From Linanthus parryae (lineage: Eukaryota; Streptophyta; Magnoliopsida; Ericales; Polemoniaceae), in assembly GCA_023055425.1 (NCBI GenBank), contig JALGPY010000002.1, positions 115,704,088 through 115,768,087 of the forward strand: a stretch of 64,000 bases of DNA, in the 5' to 3' direction. A model generated the notes under the pieces. That model saw nothing but the letters and a program-made list of their open reading frames with translations, searched no databases and was not told the DNA's origin. Positions 43,716-56,247 of this stretch are shown here, piece after piece; position 1 is the stretch's first letter; each line of letters starts with the position of its first letter. Made by a program: the position numbers and the translations under genes.

Positions 43716-45222
43716 TGTTGATTCAAGACTTCTAAGTGTGTTTTTGGAAGTAATAATTTAGAGTGATGAAAGACAAAGTTTCTCTAAGTCATCAAGGATT
43801 CAAGCTCTTGAGATATTGATCAAAGCCTCAAAGCCTTGACAACTGCTTTCTTATGAAATATGGTCTGACAATCTTGTGTTACAGATGTTTTATCTGATGT
43901 TTAAGATCAGATATTTGTTGCAAATATTCTAGTCATCTATTCTTTATATGTCTAACATATTCAGATATCTAACTAAATTGAATCAAAGAAATATGGTGTT
44001 AATTACAGTTGAAAAACTGTGAAGAATGTTCAGAGCTCCAAGGCCTTGAGATATGACGAGCTGCTAACAGTTTTCACAAACCTAACTTGATTCTTTCTTG
44101 CAGATTTGATCATGGTTATTATGATTGTTTAATGAGTTTTACAAGTCATAAGCTGGTTTGTGTTGGTTTATATGTTAGATTGGTAATTAGTTTAATGGCT
44201 TATTTATTTCATTCAGTTTTATTCATAAACTGAATGTCCAAACAGACTTAGTGTTGTGATATATTTGGATTTTTCTTGTTCCTATGCTTAATGTTGTTAC
44301 AGGTTTTTCAAACGTGCAATCTTATCACATAAAACTCCAACGGATATCTACTCAGAGCTGCTTAGAAATGAAGTTAAATAGGATGAGGATTTGCAGGGAC
44401 AGAGATCCTAAAATCTCTCATTCAGTTGCTGGAAGAAGATAAAAGACTGTTTTGAATTTGAAAGACAAGAGAAGCTTACAGCGAACAAAAATAAAGTGAA
44501 AAGAAGGAGAGATACATTCGTGGAAGATCAGACCGTCAATCCTCACAACTTCAAGCTTCAATTAGTGCTTTCAGAAGATCATTCATTCCAGTTTTCCTGA
44601 AGAACACATCCAGGCTTTCTCAGCTGATTCTTCTACTGTGTTCTTCTATATTGTACATTAATCTGTTTATCTTATGTATATCTTATACCGCACAAAACCT
44701 AGTGGTTAGTTGTTCAAGTGAACAACAAGAGGTTCTTGTTAGCTCAACAGTTAGTAGCTAATACTAGATAGGTTTGAAACCACAAGCTGTATAGGTGTAA
44801 GGGAGTTCACTTAGGATTGAAGATATAGGGCTGTTTCTGTGTGAGTAGTAAGAAGTGTTTTCCCAATCCTGGTGGGATTAGATCCCTCAGGCAGAGAATA
44901 GGTCCATTGGGACTGAACTCTGTAAATTTCCTTGTGTTCTTTACTTAACAGTTTAGCAATTTATACTTGAAAGTTATCTAAATCAAACTAGGGTGTACAA
45001 ACTATTTTGAACTTCTGTTAGTTCAAGGCCTTGAAGCTTTCTTTTATACTTCGGAAGTTTCTGACTAATCTTACAAAATCTCAAGGCCTTGAGATTTATG
45101 TCTTGTACTTGCATCACTTAGTTAAATTCTGTGCTTTAGCAAAAAGTTCCCATACTCTATTCAACACCCCCCCCCTTCTAGAGTATTTTGGTCATGTATT
45201 TAGTCTACATTACAAACTTTCA
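43716..45222 (+). repeat. SIRE-1 3' LTR (1507 bp)
   Basis: Uninterrupted copy of the LTR. It has the C-rich run (45168-45176), a 22-bp palindrome at 45076-45097 and several TCAARGCCTTGA sites. It shows what the 5' LTR looked like before the MITE and TR-GAG insertions. Confidence 0.9.
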
Positions 45223-47846
45223 GTTATCTTACAACTAACAACTTGAACCTCTCCCTTAAGCACATTTAAAACAACTCTACTTTACAATTTCTTATTCATA
45301 TCCCTTTTCCAAGAATCATGTATTGTGACGACACTGACCTTCTGATCCTTAAGATCATAAAATAAGTAACATTCTTATCCTTCAAATATTCAACCAAGAG
45401 ACATACTTCTATTTAGCTTCTAATTGATTGGAATGACTTCTCCATACCTAAAACTAACTAGAGAAGGGTATTTCCTTTTTATAATTTCATGGATGTAGTC
45501 ATGACCAATTTAAATTGCGCTAAATTCAACAGTATTCAAAAGCCTCTGATGCATATTCTTAAAAGGATAACATAAAAAATGAATAGCACTTCACTGATCC
45601 GATCATATCTACGAAAAATATTTTACTTCTATCACGTATGTTATTCGACCAAACTTTTTGTATTAGCACCTACTCTCATAGTATCTCTTGTCATGATGTC
45701 TATCTGCACACTATTAAATCGCCGACTTATTATGAACCCTCATAAGGAATTTCAAAGATGATAAGTTTCTATCGTATCTACAAACCAAGAATAGTTGAAC
45801 GATTAACTAAACATGATTTGATGAATAATACAGAAGACACGAGTGGGTTGTTCATCCTTGGCTTAAATTAATACGTTGTTTCTTCCTAGTTTCATTTCTG
45901 CTAGCAAATAAAATTCTTTCCTCTCGTCTTTTATTAGCATCACGCTGAGTAATAAAAGCAATAATCTTAATTGGATCTATGAATATATATCTACTTCCTA
46001 CTACCATATGGTTTAGAAGTAAAACCAATTTTCATTCACCAATATACTAGTTGTACTCCAGACGAGTCTTTCACCCCAAAAATAATTCAGATAGCACTTT
46101 TCTTAATGAATAACTCAACCTATCAATGTTACACTCATTCAAAATTTCTTAAAAGAATTAATATGGGACCTCTTTATCTGAGCGACCTAGGTTTCACTAT
46201 CAATATGAGATCCCTTGATCACATGTTCTCAAAATATGTAGTATCCTTAGAACATGATCTCGTGTTTGGGGCTATGTGTTCATTAACGTTGTTATTGCCA
46301 CTTACATTGCAACCCGATCTTAATGCCAAACCATCATGTTCACACCGTATTGTATGCATATGACAGGTGTTGAAGCTGATGTTTCGCTACATTTTACATA
46401 TGCCAAGATGTAACCGGCGACATCTCCTCAATCTTCTCCACCTTTGACAGGCTCGGGTTTTTATGCCACCTGCCTCATCACTAGGCTTTCAAGTGCAAAA
46501 TTTGGTTAACACACAATTGTATTCCTTCGCAGTTAATACAACTTTTACAATTCTATTCTGAATATTATAATTTTAGTTAATTTATATTATTCGAGAAAAA
46601 CATCCTAGGTTCAAAACCTAACATCTTAATTATCAGAATAACATGACAAATAAGAAATATTTATGTTCCTGAGTGAGCTTAACCTTTCATTTCAACTCAT
46701 ATTAGAATTCATCGGCAATTCAATTTCCATTTCAACTGCCTGTGACGATGGGTCACTCGACTTTGAAATAAATGAAATCGACAATATTACTTTATATTTA
46801 ATATCTGGAGATATACCTGTCAAATAAAACTAAATAACCGATTTTTAGGCCCAAAAAAGTTAGTGACAAGAAGTCGATGGGAGGATATTACAAACTTTAT
46901 TGCTTAATGATTCAACCATTACTTCGTACTGAACTAAAATATCTTTGTTTCAAAGAGCAGCTCCATGGGGACACTTACCCCAAAAACTTGATTCAAAAAC
47001 TATCCTTGTAAGGAGATTTACCAAACAATCCGCAACCAGCTATGGTACCGATGGGGCACTCATATAAAGTATATTATTTTCAAATCAGTAATGGAGGCCT
47101 CGGGCTTCATTAATTGCCAAAAAAAAATCCTTTATCCACTTAATGTTTTCGTTTGAAATACCTATTTTATTAATATTGAAAAATATACTCCTTATTGACT
47201 AGACCAAAATTCACAAAATAATATATAGTTTAAATAAACAATTATTTTGTGACCAATTTTGATCTCAAATGAGCGATAATTTTTCACGAATAAAATCAAA
47301 TTCAAACACAATTAGATTGATTTCGACATGCATACATCCGTTTGAATATCCATGTTATCTGCGATATCTTGATTAGTGACTATTAAAAAATAATTAATCA
47401 ATCAACACATCATACTAAAACATCCACCCACAATAACAGAAATTACACATAAACTGTTATTATGCCCATGTCTTCATCATCTCGGTCGCTTTCAATCTTC
47501 GAATGCTCCATCATCTTCTTACGATCTTATTGGGTCCACCCTGCTCTTTCAATTCCTATTACATAGTCTTATCCTACTACATGGATCTAGACTACAAAAA
47601 TTGAAAAACAAGCTACTAAATAAATTTTTATTCTCCCTAAACCCTAGAGTTTACAATTAATTACAACCCCAAATAGTGTCAAAAACACGGCAATAAAAAC
47701 AAAACCACAAACATGCAATCAAATTTTAATATGGCCATAATTACAGTGAAATCTAAAACAGCGTTAGCACAATGCAGTTCATTCACATAATTATCGCACT
47801 TTCACTAGACACCATGGTTAAAAATCTAATTATAAAATCAACGTTA
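45223..47846 (-). mobile_element. E0 internal region, right part
   Basis: AT-rich, about 2.6 kb, between SIRE-1 and the E0 primer site. No Copia or Gypsy motif can be made out with confidence on either strand. ORFs 45579-45761 and 46106-46363 are isolated. It is probably a decayed or non-coding internal region of E0. Confidence 0.45.
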
Positions 47847-47858
47847 CCTCTGATACCA
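47847..47858 (-). other. Primer binding site, tRNA-iMet type (E0)
   Basis: On the minus strand TGGTATCAGAGG, two bases from the LTR at 47861. It fixes E0 as a minus-strand element with its 5' LTR to the right. Confidence 0.75.
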
Positions 47859-47860
47859 CT

Positions 47861-48610
47861 TGAAGGAAAAATTCGACGAGATTTGTCCTAGACCACGCGA
47901 TTTATGCAGAGAAATAATCATAGGAATTCAAAAATTATTGCGATAAGTTAGCTCGCCGAATAAAACAAACCACATTCCATCCAGACTGGTATGGCGTGAT
48001 TCTCAAAACTTTAACCAGCTTCTGACAGTATTGCGTTATGAATCTAACTAAAAGTCCTGTGCAAATGGATCCTTCTCGTCGAGTTACACGATTTTCAAAT
48101 ATGGCTCATCTTCATCTGAAATGTAGCTCCGATTATAATCCGAAAACCGAATTCAGATCCTAGTGAAAAATTAATTTCAGACAAGAAACTTTGACCAGCA
48201 ATATATGGAGATCTACAACTCTGATCGAGGTGTCATTTTCCTGTTGCTTCGTTTTTCCTTGATCTACAACTTTCTTTTTTTACTGAAAACGATGCGAGAT
48301 AATTTTTATGGGAAAAACATCAAAAAATTGAATTTGATATGTCTGGAAGCCAACCCACATATGATCCAAGCTCCAATTCACGTTCGATGGTGATTCGAAC
48401 ATGAAAATCTCGTAACTCCCAGCAATGGTTTTCAATCTTGTGTTGAAAACATGTATGAACCATTATCCTTACTTATGAATTATGATGGAATATTTATAGA
48501 GACTTATTAATAACCCTAAGATTAGGAATAAACATAATTTTCCCTTGTAGGAAACTTTTTATATTAAGTCCTAGTCATATGATTTATAGTAATACTCATC
48601 AACTATAAAA
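47861..48610 (-). repeat. E0 5' LTR, truncated
   Basis: Matches 853-1612 at clearly reduced identity. The match stops at about 48610, where the Angela-like element begins. The rest should lie beyond the window. High divergence makes E0 the oldest element here. Confidence 0.72.
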
Positions 48611-49514
48611 TTTTGAGTTTTGATGCAGGTAACCCAGGGAAATAAAAATAAAATTCCAGATCAAATCCCTCCACAGATCGCAGGCAAGCATTCGTAACGT
48701 GATAAAAGAAAACGATAGTGTACCTTGATTGTTTCTCTGATCACAACGCAGAATGATGTCCACGTCTTTATCAGTATCCATACCTAGTAATGCAAGATGG
48801 AAATTCCTTCACGTCTATTGCTAGCTACATCGAAGAGGGAGGTGAAGAAATCACGCAAAACGGACAAGAGTGGCCGAACCACCTAGGCCGACGGGTAGGG
48901 GCCTGACGGCTCCTTGGACTCCCCTTATATAGTTAATAACTCGTCATTAACTACAGACTTGCCCCAATACTAATCATGTCCATACACAGATTAGTCCACT
49001 TTGCGAATTATTCCAACTAACTTTGCATGTGGTTCCGTTTTGATCCCATTAATTTATTAGTCCAACTAATTAATATCCAAATCCAGTTTAGTCCATAAGG
49101 TGTCTGACCCCGCAGATTTCTACTTAGTTGCTAGTAAAAATTAAAAACATAAAGCGGTGTCTAGCAACACTTCTATGCCACCCAACTAACGGAAATAGTC
49201 AGTGATCCAACAAACCATGTGGCCAATGTTACCGTGTTGTATATATCCCTTTGTCTCCACATCCGGATAGGATACGAGACATAAATGTCACACTCATATA
49301 TCCAATCCGTAGTTTCTCGATCCTGTGAATAGGCTTATCTGTACAGATAACTTCAATATCCTATATTGATTTATCTGACTCTGGCCAGATATTCCATGAG
49401 CACTACCCCTCGAGTGGCCGTGGATATTTACTCCCATTATGTAGGAGGGAGAAATCCTCTCTACATGCAGCGTTTTGTGGCAAGATGCACATCGGAACAA
49501 CAATAAATAATTAC
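48611..49514 (-). repeat. Angela-like LTR fragment 1
   Basis: 49255-49475 matches 59479-59695 closely (for example CTACCCCTCGAGTGGCC in both). The outer part holds CTTATATA (48924-48931), a TATA box on the minus strand. After 49480 it departs from the other copy. Confidence 0.7.
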
Positions 49515-49756
49515 TGTTCAAATCCCTCCACGAATCCCAGGCAAGCTATCATTACAAGATAAAGGAAGAACTGTGTACCTTGTTGATTTGTGTGATCACA
49601 GCGGTTGTTTTGCCTATCTATCGGGCACAGCGGTAAGCTTGAAGGGATAGATAGGCAAAACATCTATGCCACCCAACTAACAGAAATACTCAGTGATCTG
49701 ACAAACCATGTGCCCGATGTTATCCCTATATTGATTTATCTGACTATGCAGGTTTA
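49515..49756 (-). repeat. Angela-like LTR fragment 2, rearranged
   Basis: TCAAATCCCTCCACGAATCC to ~49604 repeats 48660-48750. 49661-49730 repeats 49169-49235. 49731-49745 repeats ~49364-49377, with internal deletions between. A 17-bp perfect inverted repeat sits at the first join (49606-49662). Confidence 0.6.
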
Positions 49757-50762
49757 CTTTGAACTATTAATTTCTTCAACTGTGAACTCAGTGCATAAAG
49801 TTTTCCTATTTATAGGTTTGCAGAGAAGGAAATCTGAGTCTGCAATTCATCCTACTAATATGGGAACTTTTTTGAACTTGCCTTAATCCTGAAGATGGAA
49901 GATCAGATCAAAATTAATGAGGAATTCAAGCAGCTAGCTGTTGAAGCAATTTGTTGAGAGTCAAAAAAAACTTCACAGGATTTTTAGGAATTTCAGTTGC
50001 AGAGATCCTTTATATTCTGCAATTCAAATTGACAGAAAAGAGAAGTGGTTGTGAGAGATTCAGAAGTACAGAGCATTGCACAGGCATTCAAACACTCTAA
50101 CGGATTGACAAGAATCATTGAAGGAGATCAAACAAACTCTCAATCCATTCCAGTTTTAATAAGAACACTTCAAGCTTACTGCTTCACTCTGCTCATAGTG
50201 TTCTTCTCTCAGAGCTTTTATTTGTTAATAATTTCTATATGACTTATTCATATTTCTCGTGATTTGTTCAAGAGGATCAACAGAGAATTTTTATTTTATC
50301 AGTTAGCTAGAGCAGGTACTAGATAGGTTAGGAAGAACCACAAGCTGAAAGAGAGTAAGGCAATTCTCTGGGCTTGATATCTAGGGCTTAGCTTTTCATA
50401 AATAAGAAATTTGTTGAAATCCTAGAGGGGTCGAATCCCTCAAGCGGAGAGTAGGTCACTTAGGACCGAAACTCGTAACAAATACCTATGCTCAATCCTT
50501 CAAATTTCAGTTCTGCAATTATCATCATAACTGCTTCAAAACAAGTTTTCAGTTCAAACTTTGAAAGTCTTTTCAAAGCCTTGAAAACAATCGGCAAGTT
50601 TTGAAATATATGTTCTGAGTTCAAATCTTTGAAATACTTCTTGTTCTTCACATCTTGTTTAAAATTCACTCGTTTGGCAAAAGTTTCCATGCTCTATTCA
50701 ACCCCCGCCCCCTTTTCTAGAGTATTTGATCCTGTATTTGTTGCCTGTATTACAATATTCGA
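49757..50762 (+). repeat. SIRE-2 5' LTR, truncated with inverted start
   Basis: 49792-50762 matches 58490-59475 of the 3' LTR. The ~35 bp before it (49757-49791) match the reverse complement of the LTR start at 58243-58279. About 210 bp of direct LTR are missing. A C-rich run lies at 50701-50713. Confidence 0.72.
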
Positions 50763-50810
50763 TTTATGTTAGAGCTTGTATCACTGTATATATATCACAA
50801 TCAAGTTATC

Positions 50811-52166
50811 ATGAGTAATGTAGGTGAAGGTGGTTTCTCTCAGGGAAGAGCTGCTAACAGACCTCCTTTGTTCGGTGGACACAATTTTCTACACTAGAAA
50901 ACCTTGATGTGAATGTTCATCACTGATCAAGATATTTAACTTTGGTCTATCATCTAAATGAACCTCATATCTTCTGCACGTAAAAGGATGGGATTAGAAC
51001 TCCCAAACCTGATAAGTCTCTTTCTAATTCTAAATTAGAACGGCTTTCAAAAAATTATAGAGCTATGAATCTCTTATATTGTTCTTTGAATGCAGATGAG
51101 TTCAAATATGATATCTAACTACAAGACTTCTATGGAGATATGGGATAAACTAGTGATAACATTTGAAGGAACCATCTAAGTGAAGCAAACCAAGATCAAT
51201 ATTTTCCATAGACAATATGAAATGTTCAAGATGAATGGAGATGAATCCATCAAATACATGTTCAGGAGATTCACTGACATTGTCAACAATCTAGAATCTC
51301 TGGGAAAATCATTCCCCAATGAAGAGAAATTCAGAAAGATCTTAAGAAGTCTTCCCATATCCAAATGGGAAAAAAAAACAGCTATTGAAGATGCTCAAGA
51401 TATGTCCCCTCTCCAACTATATGATTTACAGGGAAAGCTACATACACATGAGATCTCCATGAGTGAAATCGATGGAGAACTACCAGAAAGTGTCAAGAAT
51501 CGGGCACTCGTGGCAAAAGAGAGTGAACAACCTCAAAGCGTTGAAATAGAAGAAGATAATGAAGAAGATTATTTTTTTCTCATTTCCAAAGCCTTGAAAA
51601 GGATTCTCAATATGAAGAAGAACTTTGAAAAAAGAAAAGACTTCAGCAGAGATAAACTCGAATATTCAAGTAGCAAGGATTACAAGGGTAATTCTTCTTC
51701 CCATAAATCTAAAGTCAAGAACTTCTTTGAGTGTGGTGATGCAGGACACTTGATGAGAGACTTTTCTCACAAGAAGAGCAAGAATTTTCAAAAGAAGGAC
51801 CGTGACAGAAAGAAGAAGGCTATGGTAGCATCATGGAGTGATTCTAATTCTTCAATTGAATCCGACTCTTAACAAGATCAAGCCAACATTTGTCACGTGT
51901 CCAATAATGATGAAATCTCATAAAAGAAAATTGAGGTCATCGTGAACAGTATCATTTCAAAACCTTCAAATGTACTTTCTGAGATTTTGAAAACTCTGCT
52001 TCAGAATGAAGAAGATAACTTAATAGAAATCAAGTCTTCAAAGAATAAAGTTCATGATCAAGCAAAAGAAAGTTTTCAACTAGTTTACCAAAACAAGAAT
52101 CTTGAAATATCTCAGTCAAACAATAACAGAGATTTCAAAGCTTTGGAAACCAATTCAAAGCCTTGA
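50811..52166 (+). pseudogene. gag: SIRE-2 Gag, one frame with stops
   Basis: The ATG at 50811 starts MSNVGEGGFSQGRAANRPP. Pieces 51180-51872 and 51942-52166 are in this same frame, interrupted by several stops (for example 50898, 51177, 51870). The Copia gag core is in 51180-51400 (RRFTDIVNNLESLGKSF, RKILRSLP). A zinc knuckle FFECGDAGHLMRDF has both outer Cys replaced by Phe. A second, decayed knuckle lies near 52455-52490. Confidence 0.78.
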
Positions 52167-52689
52167 AAACTCACGTCAAGGAAGTTGTAACTGAGAACTC
52201 TCTTTTGAGTGACAACCTTGTTGTTTTAAGTTTTCAGCATGATGAATTAGTGGAACAAAAAACTCTTCTGACTTAGAAACTTCAAGACTCCAAGAATGCT
52301 CAAACAAGACTTGTTGGCTCTGAACATAATCTCAACTAGATTCTTGGAGGAAGTTTGCATTCTGTTCACAATACTGGTATTGGATATAATCCAAAGTTTC
52401 CAATAAATAACAATACCAGATTTGTGAAAGCAAGTAGCATGCGATCTCCAAAATGTCATTACTGTTGAAAAATTTGTCATGTGAGATGACTTGTCCCTTT
52501 AAAAGAACAGAACCTAACATCTTGAGGTATACATTTCCATTTCATCTTATAGGACATGTGAGACAGATTTGGGTCCCCGACCACCTAACATGGTTGATCT
52601 CGAATATGAATCCAAATATCACCCTTTGTCTAATAGCTAGGCAAGGCATGGAATGGTGTTTGCAGATTGTCACCAAGAGCAAAGAATAG

Positions 52690-53212
52690 AAATGGATCAT
52701 GGATAGTGGTTGCTCCAGACACATGAGTGGCGGAGGTTATTTATTCACTGAAATGAAATAATAATCAGGGGGAACAATCACACTTGGTGACGAAGGCAAA
52801 TGCAACATCATAGGAATTGGTAATGTTGGTAATGGTGTTGAAAATTCTATATTAATCTTGTAGATGGTTTGAAGCTTAATCTACTTAGTGTATCTCAGTT
52901 GTGTGATGAAGGTAATAAGGTCATTTTGACAAGGAAAAATGTTGGTGCAAGATGAAAAATCTGGTAATTGCATCCTCAATGCTCCAGGGTCAAAAAATGT
53001 CTACAGTTTGTATACTAACAAAGTTGCAGAAGAAAGTCTGAAATGTCTCAAGGCTTTAAAATATTATACAAATCTCTGGAATAGAAAGATTGGACACATC
53101 TGCTTGCATACACTGAACAAATTATTTTTCAAAGACTTGGTAAGAGGATTGTCATCTATGAAGTTCAAATATGAAGAGGTATGCAAAGCTTATGCTCAAG
53201 GAAAATAGACAA
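52690..53212 (+). pseudogene. pol: SIRE-2 protease and GAG-pre-integrase
   Basis: KWIMDSGCSRHMSG gives the DSG active site. Two adjacent TAA stops near 52760 and at least two frameshifts (near 52850 and 52930) follow. The next frame (52939-53208) has the pre-integrase segment (NLWNRKIGHICLHTLNKL, EEVCKAYAQGK). The pre-integrase Cys before AQGK is Tyr here. Confidence 0.75.
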
Positions 53213-53960
53213 GAAGCTCATTCAAGCCAAAGAACTTTGTAAGTACAACCAGACATATTGAACTGCTTTATATGGGTATGTGTGGTCCTATGAGAGTTCC
53301 AACTCCAAAAGGTAATAAGTATATGCTGGTTATTATAGATGATTTCTCTAAATTTACTTGGGTAATGTTTTTAAGAGAAAGTCTGAGGCTCTATCTGAAT
53401 CTTCAAAACTTTGTAAAGAGCTTCAAACTTTGAAAAACCCTGTCTGTTTCTTCAATAAGGAGCTATCATGGTAGTGAAATTGATCAACTCGAGTTTGACT
53501 TATTTTGTGCCAGATATGGTATTTCTCATAACTTTTAGGCTCCTAGAACTCCTCAACAAAATGGTGTAGTTGAAAGAAAAAACAGAACTCTTGAGGATAT
53601 GTCTAGGATAATGCTTTTGGAAAACAAATTGCCAAACAAATTGCCAAAGTCTTTTTGGGTTGAGGTTGTCAACACTGGAAACTATATTTTGAACAGATGA
53701 ATGATTAGGTCTATTTTGAAAAAGACTCCTTATGAACTTTTCAAAGGGAGAAAACCAAATATTTCTTGTTTCAAACCTTTTGGTTGTACTTGTTTTTTTC
53801 ACAACAATGTTAAGGATAATCTTGGCAAGTTTGATGCCAGAAGTGATGAAGGTATTTTCCTTGGTTATTCTTTGACTAGCAGCCTAAAGAGTTTACAATA
53901 AGAGAACCAAGCTTGTTGAGGAAAGTATACATGTTATATTTGATGAAAGGTATGATGGTT
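53206..53960 (+). pseudogene. pol: SIRE-2 integrase core
   Basis: Copia integrase text is legible: TRSSFKPKN, then LLYMGMCGPMRVPTPKG, where the first catalytic Asp (usual H/YxDxCGP) is Gly. VIIDDFSKFTWVMF carries the second Asp and TPQQNGVVERKNRTLEDMSR the catalytic Glu. The C-terminal part (KTPYELFKGRKPNISCFKPF) is in frame 53701-53901. Several stops and frameshifts interrupt it. This is the segment that SIRE-1 has lost. Confidence 0.78.
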
Positions 53961-54284
53961 CTTTGAGTGAAAGTTTTGTAGACTTGAATTTGAACAAGCA
54001 TGAGTGAGAGGATGATGCAGATTCAGAAAATGGTTCTAAGACTAACATGCAGGAAATCATAAGAAATTTTCAAAACCTTGAAACTGCCTCTCAAAGCCTT
54101 GAAAAGATTCCTGGAGAACCAGAACACTGGAAACCAAGAAAGAAGTTCAAATATCTATCATCTCATCCAGAATAGAACATTATATATGATCCATCCACTG
54201 GTACACAAACTATATCTCAGTTAAAGAACTTGTGTGCTTTTAATTTCTTTTGTCTCTTGTATAACCTAATAATGTGAAGGAAGC

Positions 54285-55040
54285 ATTACAAGAAGCAGAC
54301 TGGATTATAGCAACACAAAGTGAGCTGAATGAATTTGAAAGGAATAATGTATGGAATATATTTCCTCGATCCGTCTATTATTCGAACAAGGTGGGTTTTC
54401 AGAATCAAGTTGGATGAAAATGGTATGGTTATCAGAAACAAGGTAAGATTGGTAGCTCAATGCTACAACCAGGAAGAAGGTATAGACTATGAGGAGACCT
54501 TTGCTCCTGTGGCCATATTAGAAGCAAATGGAATCTTACTTCTATTTTCATCACATAAGAATATTAAAAAAATTCAAATGGATGTTAAATGTGCATTTCT
54601 AAATGGTTTTTTGCAAGAAGAAGTTTATGTTTCTCAACCACCTGGTTCTGAAAGTTATGAGTTTCCAAATCATGTTTTGATAAATCTCTTTATGGCCTCA
54701 AACAAGCTCCAAGAGCTTGGTATGAAAGATTATCAAAATTATTACTTGAAAATGGTTTCAAAAGAAGCTTAGTTTATAAAACTCTTTTCATAAAGACACA
54801 TGAGAAAGACATTTTATTAGTACAGATATATATTGATGATATTCTGTTCGGTGCTACTAATGAAAGCATTTCCAAGGATTTCTCTATTCTTATGAGCAGG
54901 GAATTTGAGATGAGCTTGATGGGAGAGTTAAATTTCTTTATTGGACTCCATGTTTATCAAATGAAGAAAGGAATTTTTCTACATCATAATAAGTACACCA
55001 AGGATTTACTGAACAAGTATAATATGTCTCAATCCAAGGT
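54285..55040 (+). pseudogene. pol: SIRE-2 reverse transcriptase
   Basis: ADWIIATQSELNEFER opens the domain. After a frameshift, 54329-54772 gives TRWVFRIKLDENG, EGIDYEETFAPVA and QMDVKCAFLNGFLQEE. A second frame change leads to SLYGLKQAPRAWYERL and QIYIDDILFGATNES (catalytic YIDD). It runs on to NKYNMSQSK. It aligns with both halves of the SIRE-1 RT and shows the uninterrupted sequence at the SIRE-1 insertion point. Confidence 0.82.
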
Positions 55041-55052
55041 AACAAAACTCCC

Positions 55053-55760
55053 ATGAGTTCTACAATATCCTTAGACAAGGATCATAATGGTAAGAGTGTG
55101 AACCAAAAAGAGATTAAAGGTATGATTGGTTCACTGCTCTATCTTACTTCAAGCAGGCTAAAAATTATGTTTAGTGTTTGTATGTGTGTTAGAATTCAAG
55201 ATGATCCTAAGCAGTCTCACTTAGTTTCTATCAAAAGACTCTTTATATATCTCAATGGGACCAAAGACTTGGGGCTTTCGTATCCTAAAAGGTTTAAATT
55301 CTCTTTGTGTGGCTATTCGAATGCTGATTTTGCAGGATATAAAGTAGACTGAAAAAGCACATCAGGGTGTTTCCAATTCCTTGGATCATTCCTGATAAGC
55401 TGGCATTCTAAGAAACAAAATTCAGTAGCTTTATCAATAGTAGAAGCTGAATACATAGAAGCTGGAGCTTGCTGCTGACAGGTGTTGTGGATAGCTCAAC
55501 AGATGAGAGATATGGGCTATGACTTCAAAGATATTTTCATCAAATGTGACAACACAAGTGCTATCTCAATTACAAAGAATCTGGTACAACATTCAAGGAC
55601 TAAACAAATTGATGTTAGACATCATTTCATAAGAGATCATGTGAAGAAAGGTGATGTATCTCTATCATCTGTGCCAACCAATATGCAGTTTGCAGATATC
55701 TTCAATAAACCACTGCCAAAAGATAGATTCACAGCCGTGAGATTAGAATTGGGATGTTGA
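55053..55760 (+). pseudogene. pol: SIRE-2 RT connection and RNase H
   Basis: GMIGSLLYLTSSRLKIMFSV, then CGYSNADFAGYKVD, where the first RNase H acid pair reads NAD. A stop follows at 55350-55352, then LISWHSKKQNSVALSIVEAE with another stop near 55478. The last part is 55482-55760 (CDNTSAISITKN, HSRTKQIDVRHHF). Confidence 0.8.
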
Positions 55761-56247
55761 ATAAAGAAGCATTGGTTTAGGGGGAGTATCAAGTATGTTA
55801 TATGTGTTTCAATGTTTTGAAAAGATTTTCAAATCCTTGAAAATCTTTTCAAAGGCATAAAAATTTCATGTGCAGTATAATATTATTTCAAGGTCTCTAA
55901 ACCCTTCTCAAAGCCTTGCAAACAAATATGTTTACTCTATAGTCAATGATTAGATCTCTAGTGTTGGGTGTTATCTCTATAGATAATTGCCGAACATTAT
56001 TTTTACCTTATTGAGTATATCTTTTTCAAATCCGTATAAGATAATTTCCTTTCCACACGTCACACACAAATTTTTATTTCAATCGAACTTTCATTCTTCA
56101 AAGATTTGGGAATATTTAATTTCATTCTTTAACTCAAGCTCTTTAGTATTTATCTTCTCCCTTCTCTCTTTCTCTAGTCTATTTTCCCGCCTTTCTCTTG
56201 TTAAACACTAACCCTGTGGATCTCGGAGAAGCTCTCAAAGAATCGAG
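55761..56247 (+). other. SIRE-2 spacer and CT-rich leader before the third ORF
   Basis: It has TTTCAAATCCTTGAAA-type palindromes (55825-55920). Then a CT-rich stretch at 56150-56200 (cttctctctttctctagtc) lies just before the ATG at 56248, in the same place as in SIRE-1. Confidence 0.45.

Larger units (their letters stand above)
3583..45222 (+). mobile_element. SIRE-1: Ty1/Copia retrotransposon, SIRE/Maximus-like, host of nested insertions
   Basis: Two direct LTRs start TGTTGATTC and end ACTTTCA: 3583-5258 plus 27433-27593, and 43716-45222. Flanks GATAT (3578-3582) and GTTAT (45223-45227) make an imperfect 5-bp target duplication. Gene order is gag, protease, integrase remnant, reverse transcriptase, RNase H, then a third ORF. 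This order, the C-rich run near the LTR end and the env-position ORF fit the SIRE lineage. Total length is inflated by the MITE, the TR-GAG composite and the 4-kb-LTR element. The own sequence is about 10 kb. All ORFs are damaged. Confidence 0.88.

Noticed and set aside
45223..47846. Copia pol remnant on the minus strand
   Set aside because: I looked for DTG/DSG, HxDxCGP, YVDD and RNase H motifs on both strands and found none convincing, so no coding call is made.
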